The notes under the pieces: generated by a model
What the model saw: the letters and a program-made list of their open reading frames with translations, nothing else
What the model was told of the DNA's origin: nothing
The model's database searches: none
DNA from: Parasphingorhabdus cellanae
GTDB taxonomy: Bacteria; Pseudomonadota; Alphaproteobacteria; Sphingomonadales; Sphingomonadaceae
Reading direction: 5' to 3'
Length of the DNA stretch: 64,000 nt
Assembly (NCBI RefSeq): GCF_017498565.1
Contig: NZ_CP071794.1
Location: forward strand, 3,152,001 to 3,216,000
Shown here: positions 18,470 through 27,400 of the stretch, in pieces
Position numbering within the stretch: the first letter of the stretch is position 1
Layout: every line of letters starts with the position of its first letter
Translations under genes and position numbers: made by a program

Positions 18470-20134
18470 CTATTTATCGAAGCTGAAACCGGGGGCTGCG
18501 CCACCTGATTTTTTCGATTTCTTGGCGGTTTTACTTGTTGCTGGAGCTGAGAGACTGCCAAGCGCAGGGCCAGGTGCTACTGGCGGTGCAACCGATGGTT
18601 TCGGGCGATCGCCGGTACCAGTTGAACTGTGGCGGTTCATAATGACGCGCTCCAGGTCATTGGCTTGTTTAAAGCCGTCGGTTGGCAAGACAATCTCGCT
18701 GTCGCTGACCGGTTTAACCAGATATGGCGTTACAACGATCATCAGTTCGGTTTCGTTTTTACGATAACCATCTGATTTGAACAAATTGCCCAGAATGGGA
18801 ACATCGCCCAGACCAGGGGTCTTGTCGATTGTCGAGCTGTAGTTATTCTGCATCAATCCAGCGATCATGAAACTTTCGCCGGAGCCGAGCTCCACGGTTG
18901 TTTCGGCTTCTCGCGTAGAGATAGCGGGAATTTCAAAACCGTTCAGACGAACCGCACCATTTGCCGAAATATCAGAGACACTTGGCCTGACCCGAATGGA
19001 AATCCGTCCGTTGGATAATACCGTTGGTGTATAAGAGAGCTCAACACCAAAGCTTTGATAGGTGACACTGACGTCGCCAAAACCGGATGATTGGGGTATT
19101 GGAAAACGCCCACCAGCCAGGAAACTGGCTGTTTCACCGGAAATCGTAGTCAGATTTGGCGAAGCCAAAGTTGTAACCAGACCAATGCGTTCGGATACGT
19201 CCAGCGCAGTTGCAATATCCAGACCAAAAAGACGGCCTGCGGCTTGAATAGAATCCAGACCAGTAGCCTGATTAAAGTTAAATGCGGTGCCGCCTTGGGT
19301 GACAAACTGTCCTGTTGCAGTATTGAAAGGCAAGGAAAGTGATCCTGCTGGCAAACCAAACAGGCTAGATGCATCCAAGCTTGGGAAGCTGCTCGTGTCA
19401 AAATCGGTGATGGAACCAAAGTTACGACCTCGGCTGACACCAAATTGAAAACCATTAGTGGTATCGCGTGTCAGGACGTTGCCGTTGATGTTTTTGGCTA
19501 AGGAACGGCTGACTTCAGCAAATCGAACTTTCAAGTTCACCTGCATCGGGGTGGCCGTTTTAAGACGACTGACAACCGTTGTTTTAACTGTCCCACCGCC
19601 ATCTGGACCATCATTAACATAGGCCCTGACAAGGTTTTCGGCTTCTTCTGCATCATCGGGATTAGCAATTGTACCCGTTAGCAAAACAAAATTATTATTA
19701 GAGCTCACCGTGATCTTTGCGTCAGGCATAGCCAGCGCAAGCATCTGCTCAATTGATGATATTTCAGCGCCAACAGATACTTCGGCGGAGTAGATAACCT
19801 TACCGGACGCGCTGGTCGCGTAAAAGCTTGTCAGCCCGCCAGATACGCCAAAAATATAGATTTGGCGCGCTGAACGAACCTGCACGTCTGCAATGCTTTT
19901 CTCGGCGATGAAGATGTCTTCAATCGGCGCGGGCAGCGTGATCAGTTTTCCCCGACCAACGGCTAGCGAAACCCTCGAATTAGGAGAAGAGACTTTAGCT
20001 GATTGTGCCTGAAGCGGGCTGGTGCCATTGGCCGTCAAAGTCATGGTCAACGCCAAAGCAAGTGCCGATACGAAGCCCTTTTTTATGGACGGTGTTTTGG
20101 TCGCGCGACTGCGCGAAATAGGATATACGGTCAT
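18470..20134 (-). CDS. cpaC: Tad pilus outer membrane secretin CpaC/RcpA
   Basis: CpaC forms the outer membrane channel of the Tad pilus. The 554-residue protein has a long basic N-terminus with a signal segment (ALALALTMTLTANG), a pilus-type N domain (VGRGKLITLPAPIEDIFIAE), a BON-like region and a secretin domain. The latter has the typical SNGRISIRVRPSVSDIS, VELGSGESFMIAGLMQN and PGLGDVPILGNLFKS motifs. The C-terminal tail is Pro/Ala/Lys rich. The ATG overlaps the cpaB stop by four bases. Confidence 0.95.
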   Translation of the reverse strand: MTVYPISRSRATKTPSIKKGFVSALALALTMTLTANGTSPLQAQSAKVSSPNSRVSLAVGRGKLITLPAPIEDIFIAEKSIADVQVRSARQIYIFGVSGGLTSFYATSASGKVIYSAEVSVGAEISSIEQMLALAMPDAKITVSSNNNFVLLTGTIANPDDAEEAENLVRAYVNDGPDGGGTVKTTVVSRLKTATPMQVNLKVRFAEVSRSLAKNINGNVLTRDTTNGFQFGVSRGRNFGSITDFDTSSFPSLDASSLFGLPAGSLSLPFNTATGQFVTQGGTAFNFNQATGLDSIQAAGRLFGLDIATALDVSERIGLVTTLASPNLTTISGETASFLAGGRFPIPQSSGFGDVSVTYQSFGVELSYTPTVLSNGRISIRVRPSVSDISANGAVRLNGFEIPAISTREAETTVELGSGESFMIAGLMQNNYSSTIDKTPGLGDVPILGNLFKSDGYRKNETELMIVVTPYLVKPVSDSEIVLPTDGFKQANDLERVIMNRHSSTGTGDRPKPSVAPPVAPGPALGSLSAPATSKTAKKSKKSGGAAPGFSFDK

Positions 20135-21072
20135 TTCTTGTCTCCGAACTTGACTTCTTCGACGGCGTTACCGCGCGATACCCGAACCATCGGCGCTTCT
20201 GCGCGAGGAGGTGTGCGGGGTTCGAAACGTGAAACTTCACCGCTCGTTGAAAAAGTTGATTTCTTGCTGTCAGGTCGTGCGGCCAGAGACCGGATCATCG
20301 CCGCTTCTTCGGCCGGATCATCGGTTTTAGGCAGCGTGATCTGACCTGATGCGATGGCTTCTTCCAATTCAGCTGTGCTGTCTGCCAGCGAACGTAGGGA
20401 GAGACTCAATGTACCGAGGGTTTGTGCGATTGCCACTTTCTCGGCAATTTTCGGAGTTGCTTCGAGTGTGACCAATTTGGTCTTGGTCGCAACCGCTTGA
20501 CCAGCTTCGTTGACGGTCTGGGTCACACGATTATCTGTGGCCAGAACACGAACGTTGCGAATAACTGTCTCGGAAACCTGGACTTCCGGTCCGACGCCCT
20601 CAACTTTTTGCGTCAGCATCAAGTCAACGCGGTCGCCTGGAAATACAAACCCGGCAACACCGGTCAAACCAGAGACAGGAATGGTAACAGCACGCATGCC
20701 GGGGCCAAGCGCAGCAGCAAGGAACCCACGATCACCTGGGCTCACAATAGCCCCTTTGGTTAGCGGTTGACCGGCCGTAATGGCGTTGCGCACCACTGTA
20801 CCGTTTAGAGCCTCAACATCGGTGCCCTCTCTGCCATAATAGGCTTCCTCGACCAGATCTTTCGGCCAAGGCTGAAAGCTGAAAGCTTCGGGTGTAATGA
20901 TTGTACCGACCGGTAAAGCACGTGAAGCCACCAGGACTTCTTCGCCGAGCACTTCGGTTTTCGCTTCTACCTGAGGTGCGGACGCACCGGTGAACATGCT
21001 TCTGGCGAGCAATGCCGTGACCGCAGCCACAACCAATGCACCAACTAGCAATATAATCTTCTTTTTGTCCAT
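20131..21072 (-). CDS. cpaB: Tad pilus assembly protein CpaB/RcpC
   Basis: CpaB is a periplasmic SAF-domain protein of the Tad system. The 313 residues start with a membrane anchor (KKIILLVGALVVAAVTALLA), then an SAF-type domain with VLVASRALPVGTIITPEAFS and TVVRNAITAGQPLTKGAIV. RcpC-type sequence follows, with VSGLTGVAGFVFPGDRVDLML. It starts the CpaB-C-D-E run and lies 74 bases after cpaA. Confidence 0.94.
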   Translation of the reverse strand: MDKKKIILLVGALVVAAVTALLARSMFTGASAPQVEAKTEVLGEEVLVASRALPVGTIITPEAFSFQPWPKDLVEEAYYGREGTDVEALNGTVVRNAITAGQPLTKGAIVSPGDRGFLAAALGPGMRAVTIPVSGLTGVAGFVFPGDRVDLMLTQKVEGVGPEVQVSETVIRNVRVLATDNRVTQTVNEAGQAVATKTKLVTLEATPKIAEKVAIAQTLGTLSLSLRSLADSTAELEEAIASGQITLPKTDDPAEEAAMIRSLAARPDSKKSTFSTSGEVSRFEPRTPPRAEAPMVRVSRGNAVEEVKFGDKK

Positions 21073-21146
21073 GACGTCTTACGCCTCCTGAATGCCCCAC
21101 CCTGATCGATCACCCTGAAACGATCCGTCGGCGGTAAATTTCTCTT

Positions 21147-21620
21147 TCAAGTAAAATGGTTAAAATATCGTTCGCTAATTATCCAAAGCCCCGCAAATGA
21201 GATGGCGACTCCGTATGGAACCTTTACTGGACCCTCAGTTTTTTGGATTTTCTTAGCTGTTATCATTAACAGCGTGAGCACGCCGCCAGCGATCGACATG
21301 ATCACCAGCATCTCAATTAAAGTCAGCCAATGGAGCCACAACGCAATGGCTGTCAGGAGTTTGACGTCTCCGCCGCCCATCGCGCCGATCGCAAACATTC
21401 CGGCAAATATGGTAAACACAATTGTAGCGATGCCAATTTGCCACACCATGTCAGGCCAGAATGCCATGCCACTGGCAATCCAAAAGACCGGTGCACCAAA
21501 AGCAATGGCCAAATTCAGCTTGTTTGAAATATGACGGCTCTTGATATCAGTGATCGCAGCGACAATCAGCGCAATTGCCAAGCCGCCCCAGAGCAAGTAG
21601 ATGAGTTGTTCCCCGTTCAT
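21147..21620 (-). CDS. cpaA: Prepilin peptidase CpaA/TadV (A24 family)
   Basis: CpaA cleaves the leader of Flp-type pilins. The ATG at 21620 gives the normal 157-residue protein beginning MNGEQLIYLLWGG; a longer open frame upstream has no fitting sequence. Both catalytic aspartates are visible: Asp25 in TDIKSRHISN and Asp85 in MGGGDVKLL. About six membrane helices are present. It is the first gene of the operon, yet no Flp pilin gene lies next to it in this window, so pilin must come from elsewhere. The start codon faces the start region of the hydrolase gene on the other strand. Confidence 0.92.
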   Translation of the reverse strand: MNGEQLIYLLWGGLAIALIVAAITDIKSRHISNKLNLAIAFGAPVFWIASGMAFWPDMVWQIGIATIVFTIFAGMFAIGAMGGGDVKLLTAIALWLHWLTLIEMLVIMSIAGGVLTLLMITAKKIQKTEGPVKVPYGVAISFAGLWIISERYFNHFT

Positions 21621-22644
21621 GGGAAACAGCTTTAATAAAAATGCCTTACCAAATAGTAACCATGGTGGCCGGAGCCTATTTTTGAATCGATCAAAACCAT
21701 CTCTATTTGATCGACGGACTATTCCCAGAGATGCGCAGGAGCTGGAATGGCATGCTCCTGACGGTTGGGCGATCCGGCAATTTGAATGGACACAGGACTG
21801 TAAAGAAAGTCGCGGTTCGGTCTTGTTCATGACGGGCCGGGCGGATTTTTACGAAAAATATCTTGAAACATTTAATGATTTTCATGCCGCGGGATGGAAT
21901 GTGACCTCCCCCGATTGGCGCGGGCAGGGTGGTTCGGGTCGCTGTGGCCCGCATCCTCATGTCGGGCATATTGAGGACTTCGCGATCTGGGTGGACGATT
22001 TGCGGGCCTTTTATACAGATTGGCAGGCCAGCCATCCTGCGCCTCATATTGTAATCGGTCATAGCATGGGTGGGCATCTGGTTGCGCGCACCCTTGCTGA
22101 ACAGCGTATTCACCCCGACGCCGTTATATTGAGCGCACCGATGCTCGCACCGGCGGGCGGTGGCATGCCCGAATGGACCGCTCATTTACTGTCCAAGATC
22201 ATCTGCGCTCTTGGCAGAGAAAAGCGCCGGGCATGGAAAGTAAGCGAAAAGCCTCTTGAGCCGGAAGTTTTGCGGCAAGGTTTATTGACTCATGATGCAG
22301 ATCGTTATTCTGATGAGTTTTTCTGGTTTGGAAAAAGGCCGTTTGTACGCCTGGGCCCAGCGAGCTGGCGCTGGGTTGAAAGGGCTTATAGTTCGACACG
22401 GCATCTGCGAGATCGAAAGCAGTTAGAGGCCGTTGATATACCCATATTGATGCTCGCTACCAGGACGGATGAGTTGGTTGACCATGCGACGATAGAGCGC
22501 GCAGTTCACCTTTTGCCGCATGCCGAGATGAAACTATTTGGCAAAGAATGCGCGCATGAGATTTACCGGGAGGCGGACCCTGTGCGCAATGAGGCCTTGC
22601 AGGCTAGTTTTGAATTTCTAGATAGGGTTGCATCATCAAAATGA
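21619..22644 (+). CDS. Alpha/beta hydrolase (lysophospholipase / monoacylglycerol lipase type)
   Basis: This protein has the serine hydrolase triad of the Hydrolase_4 family: the nucleophile elbow GHSMGGH, an Asp in LATRTDELVDH and a His in CAHEIYRE. The oxyanion-side sequence FMTGRADFYEKYLETFNDF and DWRGQGGSG are typical of PldB-like lysophospholipases. The start is uncertain. ATG 21619 overlaps the opposite-strand cpaA start, and the conserved part begins only around LFDRRTIPRDAQE, some 30 residues in. A non-ATG start nearer 21680 is possible. The gene ends 12 bases before the next one. Confidence 0.85.
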   Translation: MGNSFNKNALPNSNHGGRSLFLNRSKPSLFDRRTIPRDAQELEWHAPDGWAIRQFEWTQDCKESRGSVLFMTGRADFYEKYLETFNDFHAAGWNVTSPDWRGQGGSGRCGPHPHVGHIEDFAIWVDDLRAFYTDWQASHPAPHIVIGHSMGGHLVARTLAEQRIHPDAVILSAPMLAPAGGGMPEWTAHLLSKIICALGREKRRAWKVSEKPLEPEVLRQGLLTHDADRYSDEFFWFGKRPFVRLGPASWRWVERAYSSTRHLRDRKQLEAVDIPILMLATRTDELVDHATIERAVHLLPHAEMKLFGKECAHEIYREADPVRNEALQASFEFLDRVASSK

Positions 22645-22656
22645 GCATTTTCCTGC

Positions 22657-23775
22657 ATGAGCCAATATGACGTCGCGATAATCGGAGCCGGAATAGCGGG
22701 AGCGAGCATCGCTTCCGAAATTGCCGATCAGTGTTCGGTAGTCATGCTGGAAGCGGAAGACCAGCCCGGCTATCATAGCACTGGTCGATCAGCCGCCTTC
22801 TGGACAGAAACTTATGGCGGCCCGCAGGTACAACCGCTGACGACGGCGTCTTATCAATTTCTGAACGACCCAAAGCCTGCATTTTCCGAAACGAGCTTTT
22901 TGAAGAAGCGCCGGGCGATTAACATAGCGCGGTCCGATGAACGGCATTTGGTCGATGCGTTTATCGCTGAATTTGCTGGAAGCGGTGTCGCTATGACCCC
23001 ATGGACCAGAAAAGAGATCATCGAGGTCATGCCCAATCTGAAGACGAATTGGGACCATGCGGTTTATGAACCAGATTGCTGCGATATTGATGTAGCGGGT
23101 CTTCACATGGCTTATCTGCGCGATGTGAAGCGCAAGGGAGCAGCACTCTTATGTAGAGCGCGAGCGGAGAAGATCACCCGCAAGAATGCCGCATGGGTGA
23201 TCGATACTGGTGGCGAAACCGTGCATGCCAAACAGATTATCAATGCGGCTGGCGCTTGGGCGGCGGAGGTCGCGACATTAGCCGGAGCGTTGCCGATCGA
23301 TATTCAACCGATGCGGCGGACGATGGTGCAACTGAACACTGACCCTCTCTCTTCACCGGATATGCCCTTGGTGGTGGCGCTGGATGGCAGTTTCTATTTT
23401 AAGCCCGAGGCAGGCGGGAGCTATTGGCTTAGTCCACATGATGAAACGCCTGTGCCAGCTGGAGATGTTGCGCCGGAGGAATGGGATGTTGCTCTGGCAA
23501 TTGATCGGTTTCAATCGATCATGGATGTCGAGATCCGCAGCGTGAATCGCAAATGGGCAGGTTTGCGTAGCTTTGCGCCTGATCGGTTGCCGATTTACGG
23601 GTTTGACCCTCAGCAGCAGGATTTTTTCTGGTTCGCGGGGCAAGGCGGCTTTGGTATTCAAACGGCTCCGGCGGCCGCCAAATTAGCGAAATCCATTTTT
23701 CTGGATGCCGAACGGGAACCATCCGTGCAATCGCTTGATGCCGGACTATATGGCCCCGCCCGTTTTGCGCGCTAA
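22657..23775 (+). CDS. FAD-dependent amino acid dehydrogenase, DauA-like
   Basis: The 372-residue protein is a DAO-family flavoenzyme. The Rossmann motif is AIIGAGIAGASIASE, the second FAD contact is HSTGRSAAFW, and the end has FWFAGQGGFGIQTAPA. These blocks and the YLRDVKRKGA region are close to D-arginine dehydrogenase DauA, which oxidises D-amino acids and passes electrons to the respiratory chain. The substrate is not certain; other DAO relatives oxidise sarcosine or 2-hydroxy acids. It is 12 bases downstream of the hydrolase and probably co-transcribed. Confidence 0.85.
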   Translation: MSQYDVAIIGAGIAGASIASEIADQCSVVMLEAEDQPGYHSTGRSAAFWTETYGGPQVQPLTTASYQFLNDPKPAFSETSFLKKRRAINIARSDERHLVDAFIAEFAGSGVAMTPWTRKEIIEVMPNLKTNWDHAVYEPDCCDIDVAGLHMAYLRDVKRKGAALLCRARAEKITRKNAAWVIDTGGETVHAKQIINAAGAWAAEVATLAGALPIDIQPMRRTMVQLNTDPLSSPDMPLVVALDGSFYFKPEAGGSYWLSPHDETPVPAGDVAPEEWDVALAIDRFQSIMDVEIRSVNRKWAGLRSFAPDRLPIYGFDPQQQDFFWFAGQGGFGIQTAPAAAKLAKSIFLDAEREPSVQSLDAGLYGPARFAR

Positions 23776-23883
23776 GTAATTTTACAAATTTCCCGTTGCT
23801 TACCAAACGGTAACGCGCAATAAATCTGCTGTCCGATTGGGACCGATAAGGGCCAGCATAGGCCTAAAATGGAGACTGATAAT

Positions 23884-24060
23884 ATGGCGCATAAATTTGA
23901 AATTTATAAAGATAAAAAAGGCGAATTCCGGGTTCGTTTCAAACATAACAGCGAAATCATGTTCTCTACCGAAGGCTATGCGAGCAAGGCCAGTGCCAAA
24001 AACGCGATTGCCTCGATCATTAAAAATGGTCCTGGTGCCGAGGTCGAAGATAATAGCTAG
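23884..24060 (+). CDS. YegP/DUF1508-family small protein
   Basis: The 58-residue protein has the UPF0339 pattern: KFEIYKDKKGEFRVRFKHN, then SEGYASK-like sequence (STEGYASKASAKNAI) and an IKNG end. It is one copy of the short domain that is duplicated in E. coli YegP. The ATG at 23884 is chosen because GGAGA lies about eight bases before it; an in-frame ATG at 23869 adds five residues. Function is unknown. Confidence 0.88.
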   Translation: MAHKFEIYKDKKGEFRVRFKHNSEIMFSTEGYASKASAKNAIASIIKNGPGAEVEDNS

Positions 24061-24086
24061 GGCTGGAACTAGCCAATAAGTTCAAG

Positions 24087-24114
24087 CGTTATCCCGGCTT
24101 GGGCTGGGATGACG
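24087..24114. repeat. Palindromic intergenic repeat R4, single arm (ACTTGAT family)
   Basis: CGTTATCCCGGCTTGGGC followed by TGGGATGACG forms one palindromic arm like those of R1 and R2, with the same CGTCAT-type ends. The second arm is missing. It lies between the convergent yegP-like and rnhA genes. Confidence 0.55.
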
Positions 24115-24125
24115 CATATTAATCT

Positions 24126-24578
24126 CTAAAGGCTGGCCGCGACATTCAACGCGGCATCACTGGCCAGCACATCGGCGCGTTCATTGTCCGCGTCACCGGC
24201 ATGACCTTTTACCCAATGCCATTCAATATCATGACGTTTTACGGCTTCGAGCAAGTCTTGCCACAGGTCCGCATTTTTAACCGGCTTTTTGGCCGCCGTG
24301 CGCCAGCCGTTTCTTTGCCAGTTAAATACCCACTGGGTGATCCCGTCTTTTACATAGGTGCTGTCGATCGACAGCTTAACCTTGCATGGCCGCTTTAACG
24401 TATTGAGTGCCTCAATAGCCGCGCGTAACTCCATCCGGTTGTTGGTCGTTTCGGGCTCGCCGCCTGAAATCTCCTTTTCCTTATCACCATAGCGGATCAA
24501 TGCACCCCAGCCGCCGGGACCAGGATTGCCTTTGCATGCGCCATCAGTGGCGATTTCGACGTAGGAGAGATCACTCAT
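24126..24578 (-). CDS. rnhA: Ribonuclease HI
   Basis: RNase HI cleaves the RNA strand of RNA-DNA hybrids. All four acidic residues are visible: [41 protein letters not shown] and DNERADVLA. The basic handle region ([20 protein letters not shown]) is present. The 150-residue length is normal. Its ATG overlaps the thrB stop by four bases, so it is the third gene of an ispH-thrB-rnhA operon, an order common in sphingomonads. Confidence 0.97.
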   Translation of the reverse strand: MSDLSYVEIATDGACKGNPGPGGWGALIRYGDKEKEISGGEPETTNNRMELRAAIEALNTLKRPCKVKLSIDSTYVKDGITQWVFNWQRNGWRTAAKKPVKNADLWQDLLEAVKRHDIEWHWVKGHAGDADNERADVLASDAALNVAASL

Positions 24579-25534
24579 ATCTGGAAAATATCCGGATTTT
24601 CCTGATAAAATTTCAGGCGGTTGAGAAAGGCCATCGGATCTTTGCGGGTCACCAGTGCATCTGCGGGCGTGTTGATCCAGTCATAAGCACGCGTGAGCAT
24701 GAAACGCAGCGATGCGCCGCGCGCCAGGACAGGTAAAGCCGCCCGATCTTCCGCGCTCAAATGAAATATTTCGTCATAGCCCGTGATCAAAGCTTCAGAG
24801 ACAGCTGCATCAAATTTTTCACCATCTTCAGAGAAACACCAAGCGGCATGAGTCACGGCAACATCATAAGCGCGGATGTCGGTACAGGAAAAGTAAAAGT
24901 CGATCAGGCCGGTAACCTGATCATCCAGCATCAACACATTATCTGGAAACAGATCCGCATGGATGACGGATATCGGCAATTCCCCTGGCCAATTCTGATC
25001 CAGATGATCAAGCTCTTCATCGACAACTACCTGTAGGCCTGGAGCAATGGCGTCCAACTCATTTGGTCCGCAATCTGTTGCCAATTCCCGCCAGGTATCA
25101 TGGTCCATGCTATTCGCGCGTTTGCCGGTAAAATCGGTTAGGGCATTGTGCATCTCGCCCAAGGCCTTGCCGGTTGCCCGTGCTTGCAGCGGCGTTGGCG
25201 TGGTGACCGAAATGCCAGGCAGGAATTTGATGAGGCAGGCCGACTTGCCGCAAAGTTTCTGTATCTTGATGCCGACACGATCAGAGATCATCGGCGGCAC
25301 CGGGCAATTTTTATCAGCCAGATGGTCGAGCATCGTTATGAAAAACGGCAGGTCATTGGGGTCAACGCGCTTTTCGTAAAGTGTCAAAATGAACCGGTCT
25401 TGTGTCGTTTCAATCAAATAATTACTATTCTCCACCCCTTCGGCAATCCCCTTAGCGGAAACCAGCGTGCCGACATCAAAGCGGGTCAGAAAGTCTTCAA
25501 TTTCTTCTGCGCTAACCTTGGTGTAAACGGCCAT
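24575..25534 (-). CDS. thrB: Homoserine kinase ThrB (APH-type)
   Basis: This enzyme phosphorylates homoserine to O-phosphohomoserine in threonine synthesis. It is the aminoglycoside-phosphotransferase-fold type used by alphaproteobacteria, not the GHMP type. The nucleotide part has [15 protein letters not shown]; the catalytic loop is [11 protein letters not shown] and the metal-binding Asp is in GLIDFYFSC. The 319-residue length fits. Its ATG shares one base with the stop of ispH, and its stop overlaps rnhA. Confidence 0.95.
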   Translation of the reverse strand: MAVYTKVSAEEIEDFLTRFDVGTLVSAKGIAEGVENSNYLIETTQDRFILTLYEKRVDPNDLPFFITMLDHLADKNCPVPPMISDRVGIKIQKLCGKSACLIKFLPGISVTTPTPLQARATGKALGEMHNALTDFTGKRANSMDHDTWRELATDCGPNELDAIAPGLQVVVDEELDHLDQNWPGELPISVIHADLFPDNVLMLDDQVTGLIDFYFSCTDIRAYDVAVTHAAWCFSEDGEKFDAAVSEALITGYDEIFHLSAEDRAALPVLARGASLRFMLTRAYDWINTPADALVTRKDPMAFLNRLKFYQENPDIFQI

Positions 25535-26493
25535 CAGGCGGTTTCGAGCCCGCGCGGCAATTTGAAAACCATGCGTTCGTCGGTGGTTTCCACTTTCTGC
25601 TCGTCGACGATGTAATCCTGTTCGAGCCGGCTCACGACTTCCCGTACCAATATTTCCGGTGCAGACGCCCCGGCGGTCAGACCCAGTGTACCAACGCCTT
25701 CCATCCAGGCCATGTCAATCTCTTCAGCGCGCTGGATTAAATAGGAGTCGGTTCCCTCTCGCTCGGCCACTTCGACAAGGCGAAGGCTATTGGAACTGTT
25801 TGGTGCGCCGATCACGAGCAAGAGGTCACAGGATTTCGCGATGCTCTTGACGGCTTCCTGTCGATTTGAGGTCGCGTAGCATATATCTTCGCCTTTTGGG
25901 CCGACGATGGACGGAAAGCGGGCCTGCAGCGCTTCGACAATTGCTCTGGTGTCATCGACCGAGAGCGTTGTTTGAGTCAGAAATGATAATTTGTCCGGAT
26001 CTGCGGGTTTAAGCGCGGCAACATCCTCGACCGTCTCGACCAAAGTCATCATGCCTTCTTCGACCTGACCGAAAGTGCCGATGACTTCCGGGTGATTTTC
26101 ATGGCCGACAAAAATAATATGCCTTCCAGCCTCGACCTGCCGCTCTGCCTGACGATGCACTTTGGATACCAAAGGACATGTCGCATCGAGATATTCGAGG
26201 CCACGTTCCTCCGCTTTATGGGGAACCGCTTTCGGGACACCATGGGCAGAAAAGACCACCGGAACGCCGTCCGGCACTTCGTCCAGCTCTTCGACAAAAA
26301 TAGCGCCCAGTTTTTTCAATTCGTCGACAACATAGCGATTGTGAACGATTTCATGACGCACATAAACCGGTGCGCCATATTTTTCGATTGCCAGTTCAAC
26401 GATTTTTATGGCCCGGTCAACGCCCGCACAAAAGCCGCGCGGTGCTGCTACAAGCAAGCTAATACGGGGTTTTCCTGATTCTGCATGTTTCAT
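25534..26493 (-). CDS. ispH: 4-hydroxy-3-methylbut-2-enyl diphosphate reductase IspH
   Basis: IspH carries out the last step of the MEP isoprenoid pathway, giving IPP and DMAPP. The three iron-sulfur cysteines are in [23 protein letters not shown] and [14 protein letters not shown]. Substrate motifs [11 protein letters not shown] and LTAGASAPE are present, and the 319-residue length is usual. It is the first gene of the operon. A hairpin with a T-run on the same strand lies only 15-47 bases upstream of the start, which is an odd place for a terminator (see findings). Confidence 0.97.
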   Translation of the reverse strand: MKHAESGKPRISLLVAAPRGFCAGVDRAIKIVELAIEKYGAPVYVRHEIVHNRYVVDELKKLGAIFVEELDEVPDGVPVVFSAHGVPKAVPHKAEERGLEYLDATCPLVSKVHRQAERQVEAGRHIIFVGHENHPEVIGTFGQVEEGMMTLVETVEDVAALKPADPDKLSFLTQTTLSVDDTRAIVEALQARFPSIVGPKGEDICYATSNRQEAVKSIAKSCDLLLVIGAPNSSNSLRLVEVAEREGTDSYLIQRAEEIDMAWMEGVGTLGLTAGASAPEILVREVVSRLEQDYIVDEQKVETTDERMVFKLPRGLETA

Positions 26494-26507
26494 AATCGAA
26501 GCCTTAA

Positions 26508-26540
26508 TGAAAAACAGACGCGGGGAAAAGCCCGTCTGTT
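26508..26540 (-). terminator. Terminator-like hairpin just upstream of ispH
   Basis: AACAGAC at 26513-26519 pairs with GTCTGTT at 26534-26540, with an inner GGG/CCC stem and a small bulge. Read on the minus strand a T-run follows the stem. No gene lies upstream on that strand within reach, so it may be an attenuator in the ispH leader or the end of an antisense or small RNA. Confidence 0.5.
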
Positions 26541-26650
26541 CATCCTATGGATGGTTGCGTGCTCTTAAAGGCATAGATAAGGGTTTCCAAACCCTGAACA
26601 AGGACGCAGGTCAACTCTGCGCGAAACGGGACTAAAGGCAAGGAATAAGC

Positions 26651-27310
26651 ATGATACTCAAACGGCGTTTCAATAAGCTACTACTGACGGGTGGAACGGT
26701 TTTGGCATTGACAGGCTGCGCTCAAGACGGCGCGCTGGACATAAGCTCGGGTGTCGGCGTTAGCGTGACGCGAACCGGTTGTCCTGCTGTCGCTGTTCCG
26801 GATCATACCGGGGATATTACTGTTTTCGATCCCGTTGGCAGCACCAATGCCAGCGCGATTGATGTCGTGGCCAATATTACCAACGTCCGCTCCACCTGTA
26901 ACAGTGAAGGGGCACGTATATATACCGAAGCAACATTCGACGTTTATGCCCTGCGCTCTCGCCCCGAAGGCGCACGAACGGTTACCGTGCCTTATTTTTC
27001 CACGGTGGTTCAAGGTGGAACTGCTGTGGTTGCCAAGCGCGTCAAAAACGTGACGTTGACTTTTGCTGACGGCCAATATCGGGCTTCTGCTTCAGGTAAG
27101 GCAGGTTCTTATGTTGATGCAGCGGCGGCTCGTTTGCCCGAAGATGTCATCGAGAGGATTACACGCCGTAGAAAGCCAGGAGACCCTGACGCCGCTTTGG
27201 ACCCACTGGCGGATCCAGCCGTGCGGGCTGCGGTTGCCCGATCAACCTTTGAGCTTTTGATCGGATTTCAGCTGACCCCGGAGCAGCTGCAATATAACGC
27301 GACCCGATAA
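26651..27310 (+). CDS. Hypothetical lipoprotein upstream of argS
   Basis: The 219-residue protein has a basic start, a hydrophobic segment and a lipobox (ALTGC, Cys near residue 23), so it should be an envelope lipoprotein. The mature part contains two further cysteines (RTGCPAVA and RSTCNSEG) in a predicted beta-rich region, followed by an Arg-rich stretch (VIERITRRRKPGD). An AAGGA ribosome-binding site precedes the ATG. I do not recognise the family. It is co-directional with argS, 90 bases upstream. Confidence 0.8.
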   Translation: MILKRRFNKLLLTGGTVLALTGCAQDGALDISSGVGVSVTRTGCPAVAVPDHTGDITVFDPVGSTNASAIDVVANITNVRSTCNSEGARIYTEATFDVYALRSRPEGARTVTVPYFSTVVQGGTAVVAKRVKNVTLTFADGQYRASASGKAGSYVDAAAARLPEDVIERITRRRKPGDPDAALDPLADPAVRAAVARSTFELLIGFQLTPEQLQYNATR

Positions 27311-27400
27311 AGTTTTGGGCCGATAGAGCTCTCAGGCTATATGTAATATTCGGCTCGGCACGACCGGGCTCCATAATCTATTGAAAATTGGGGTAAAGCC

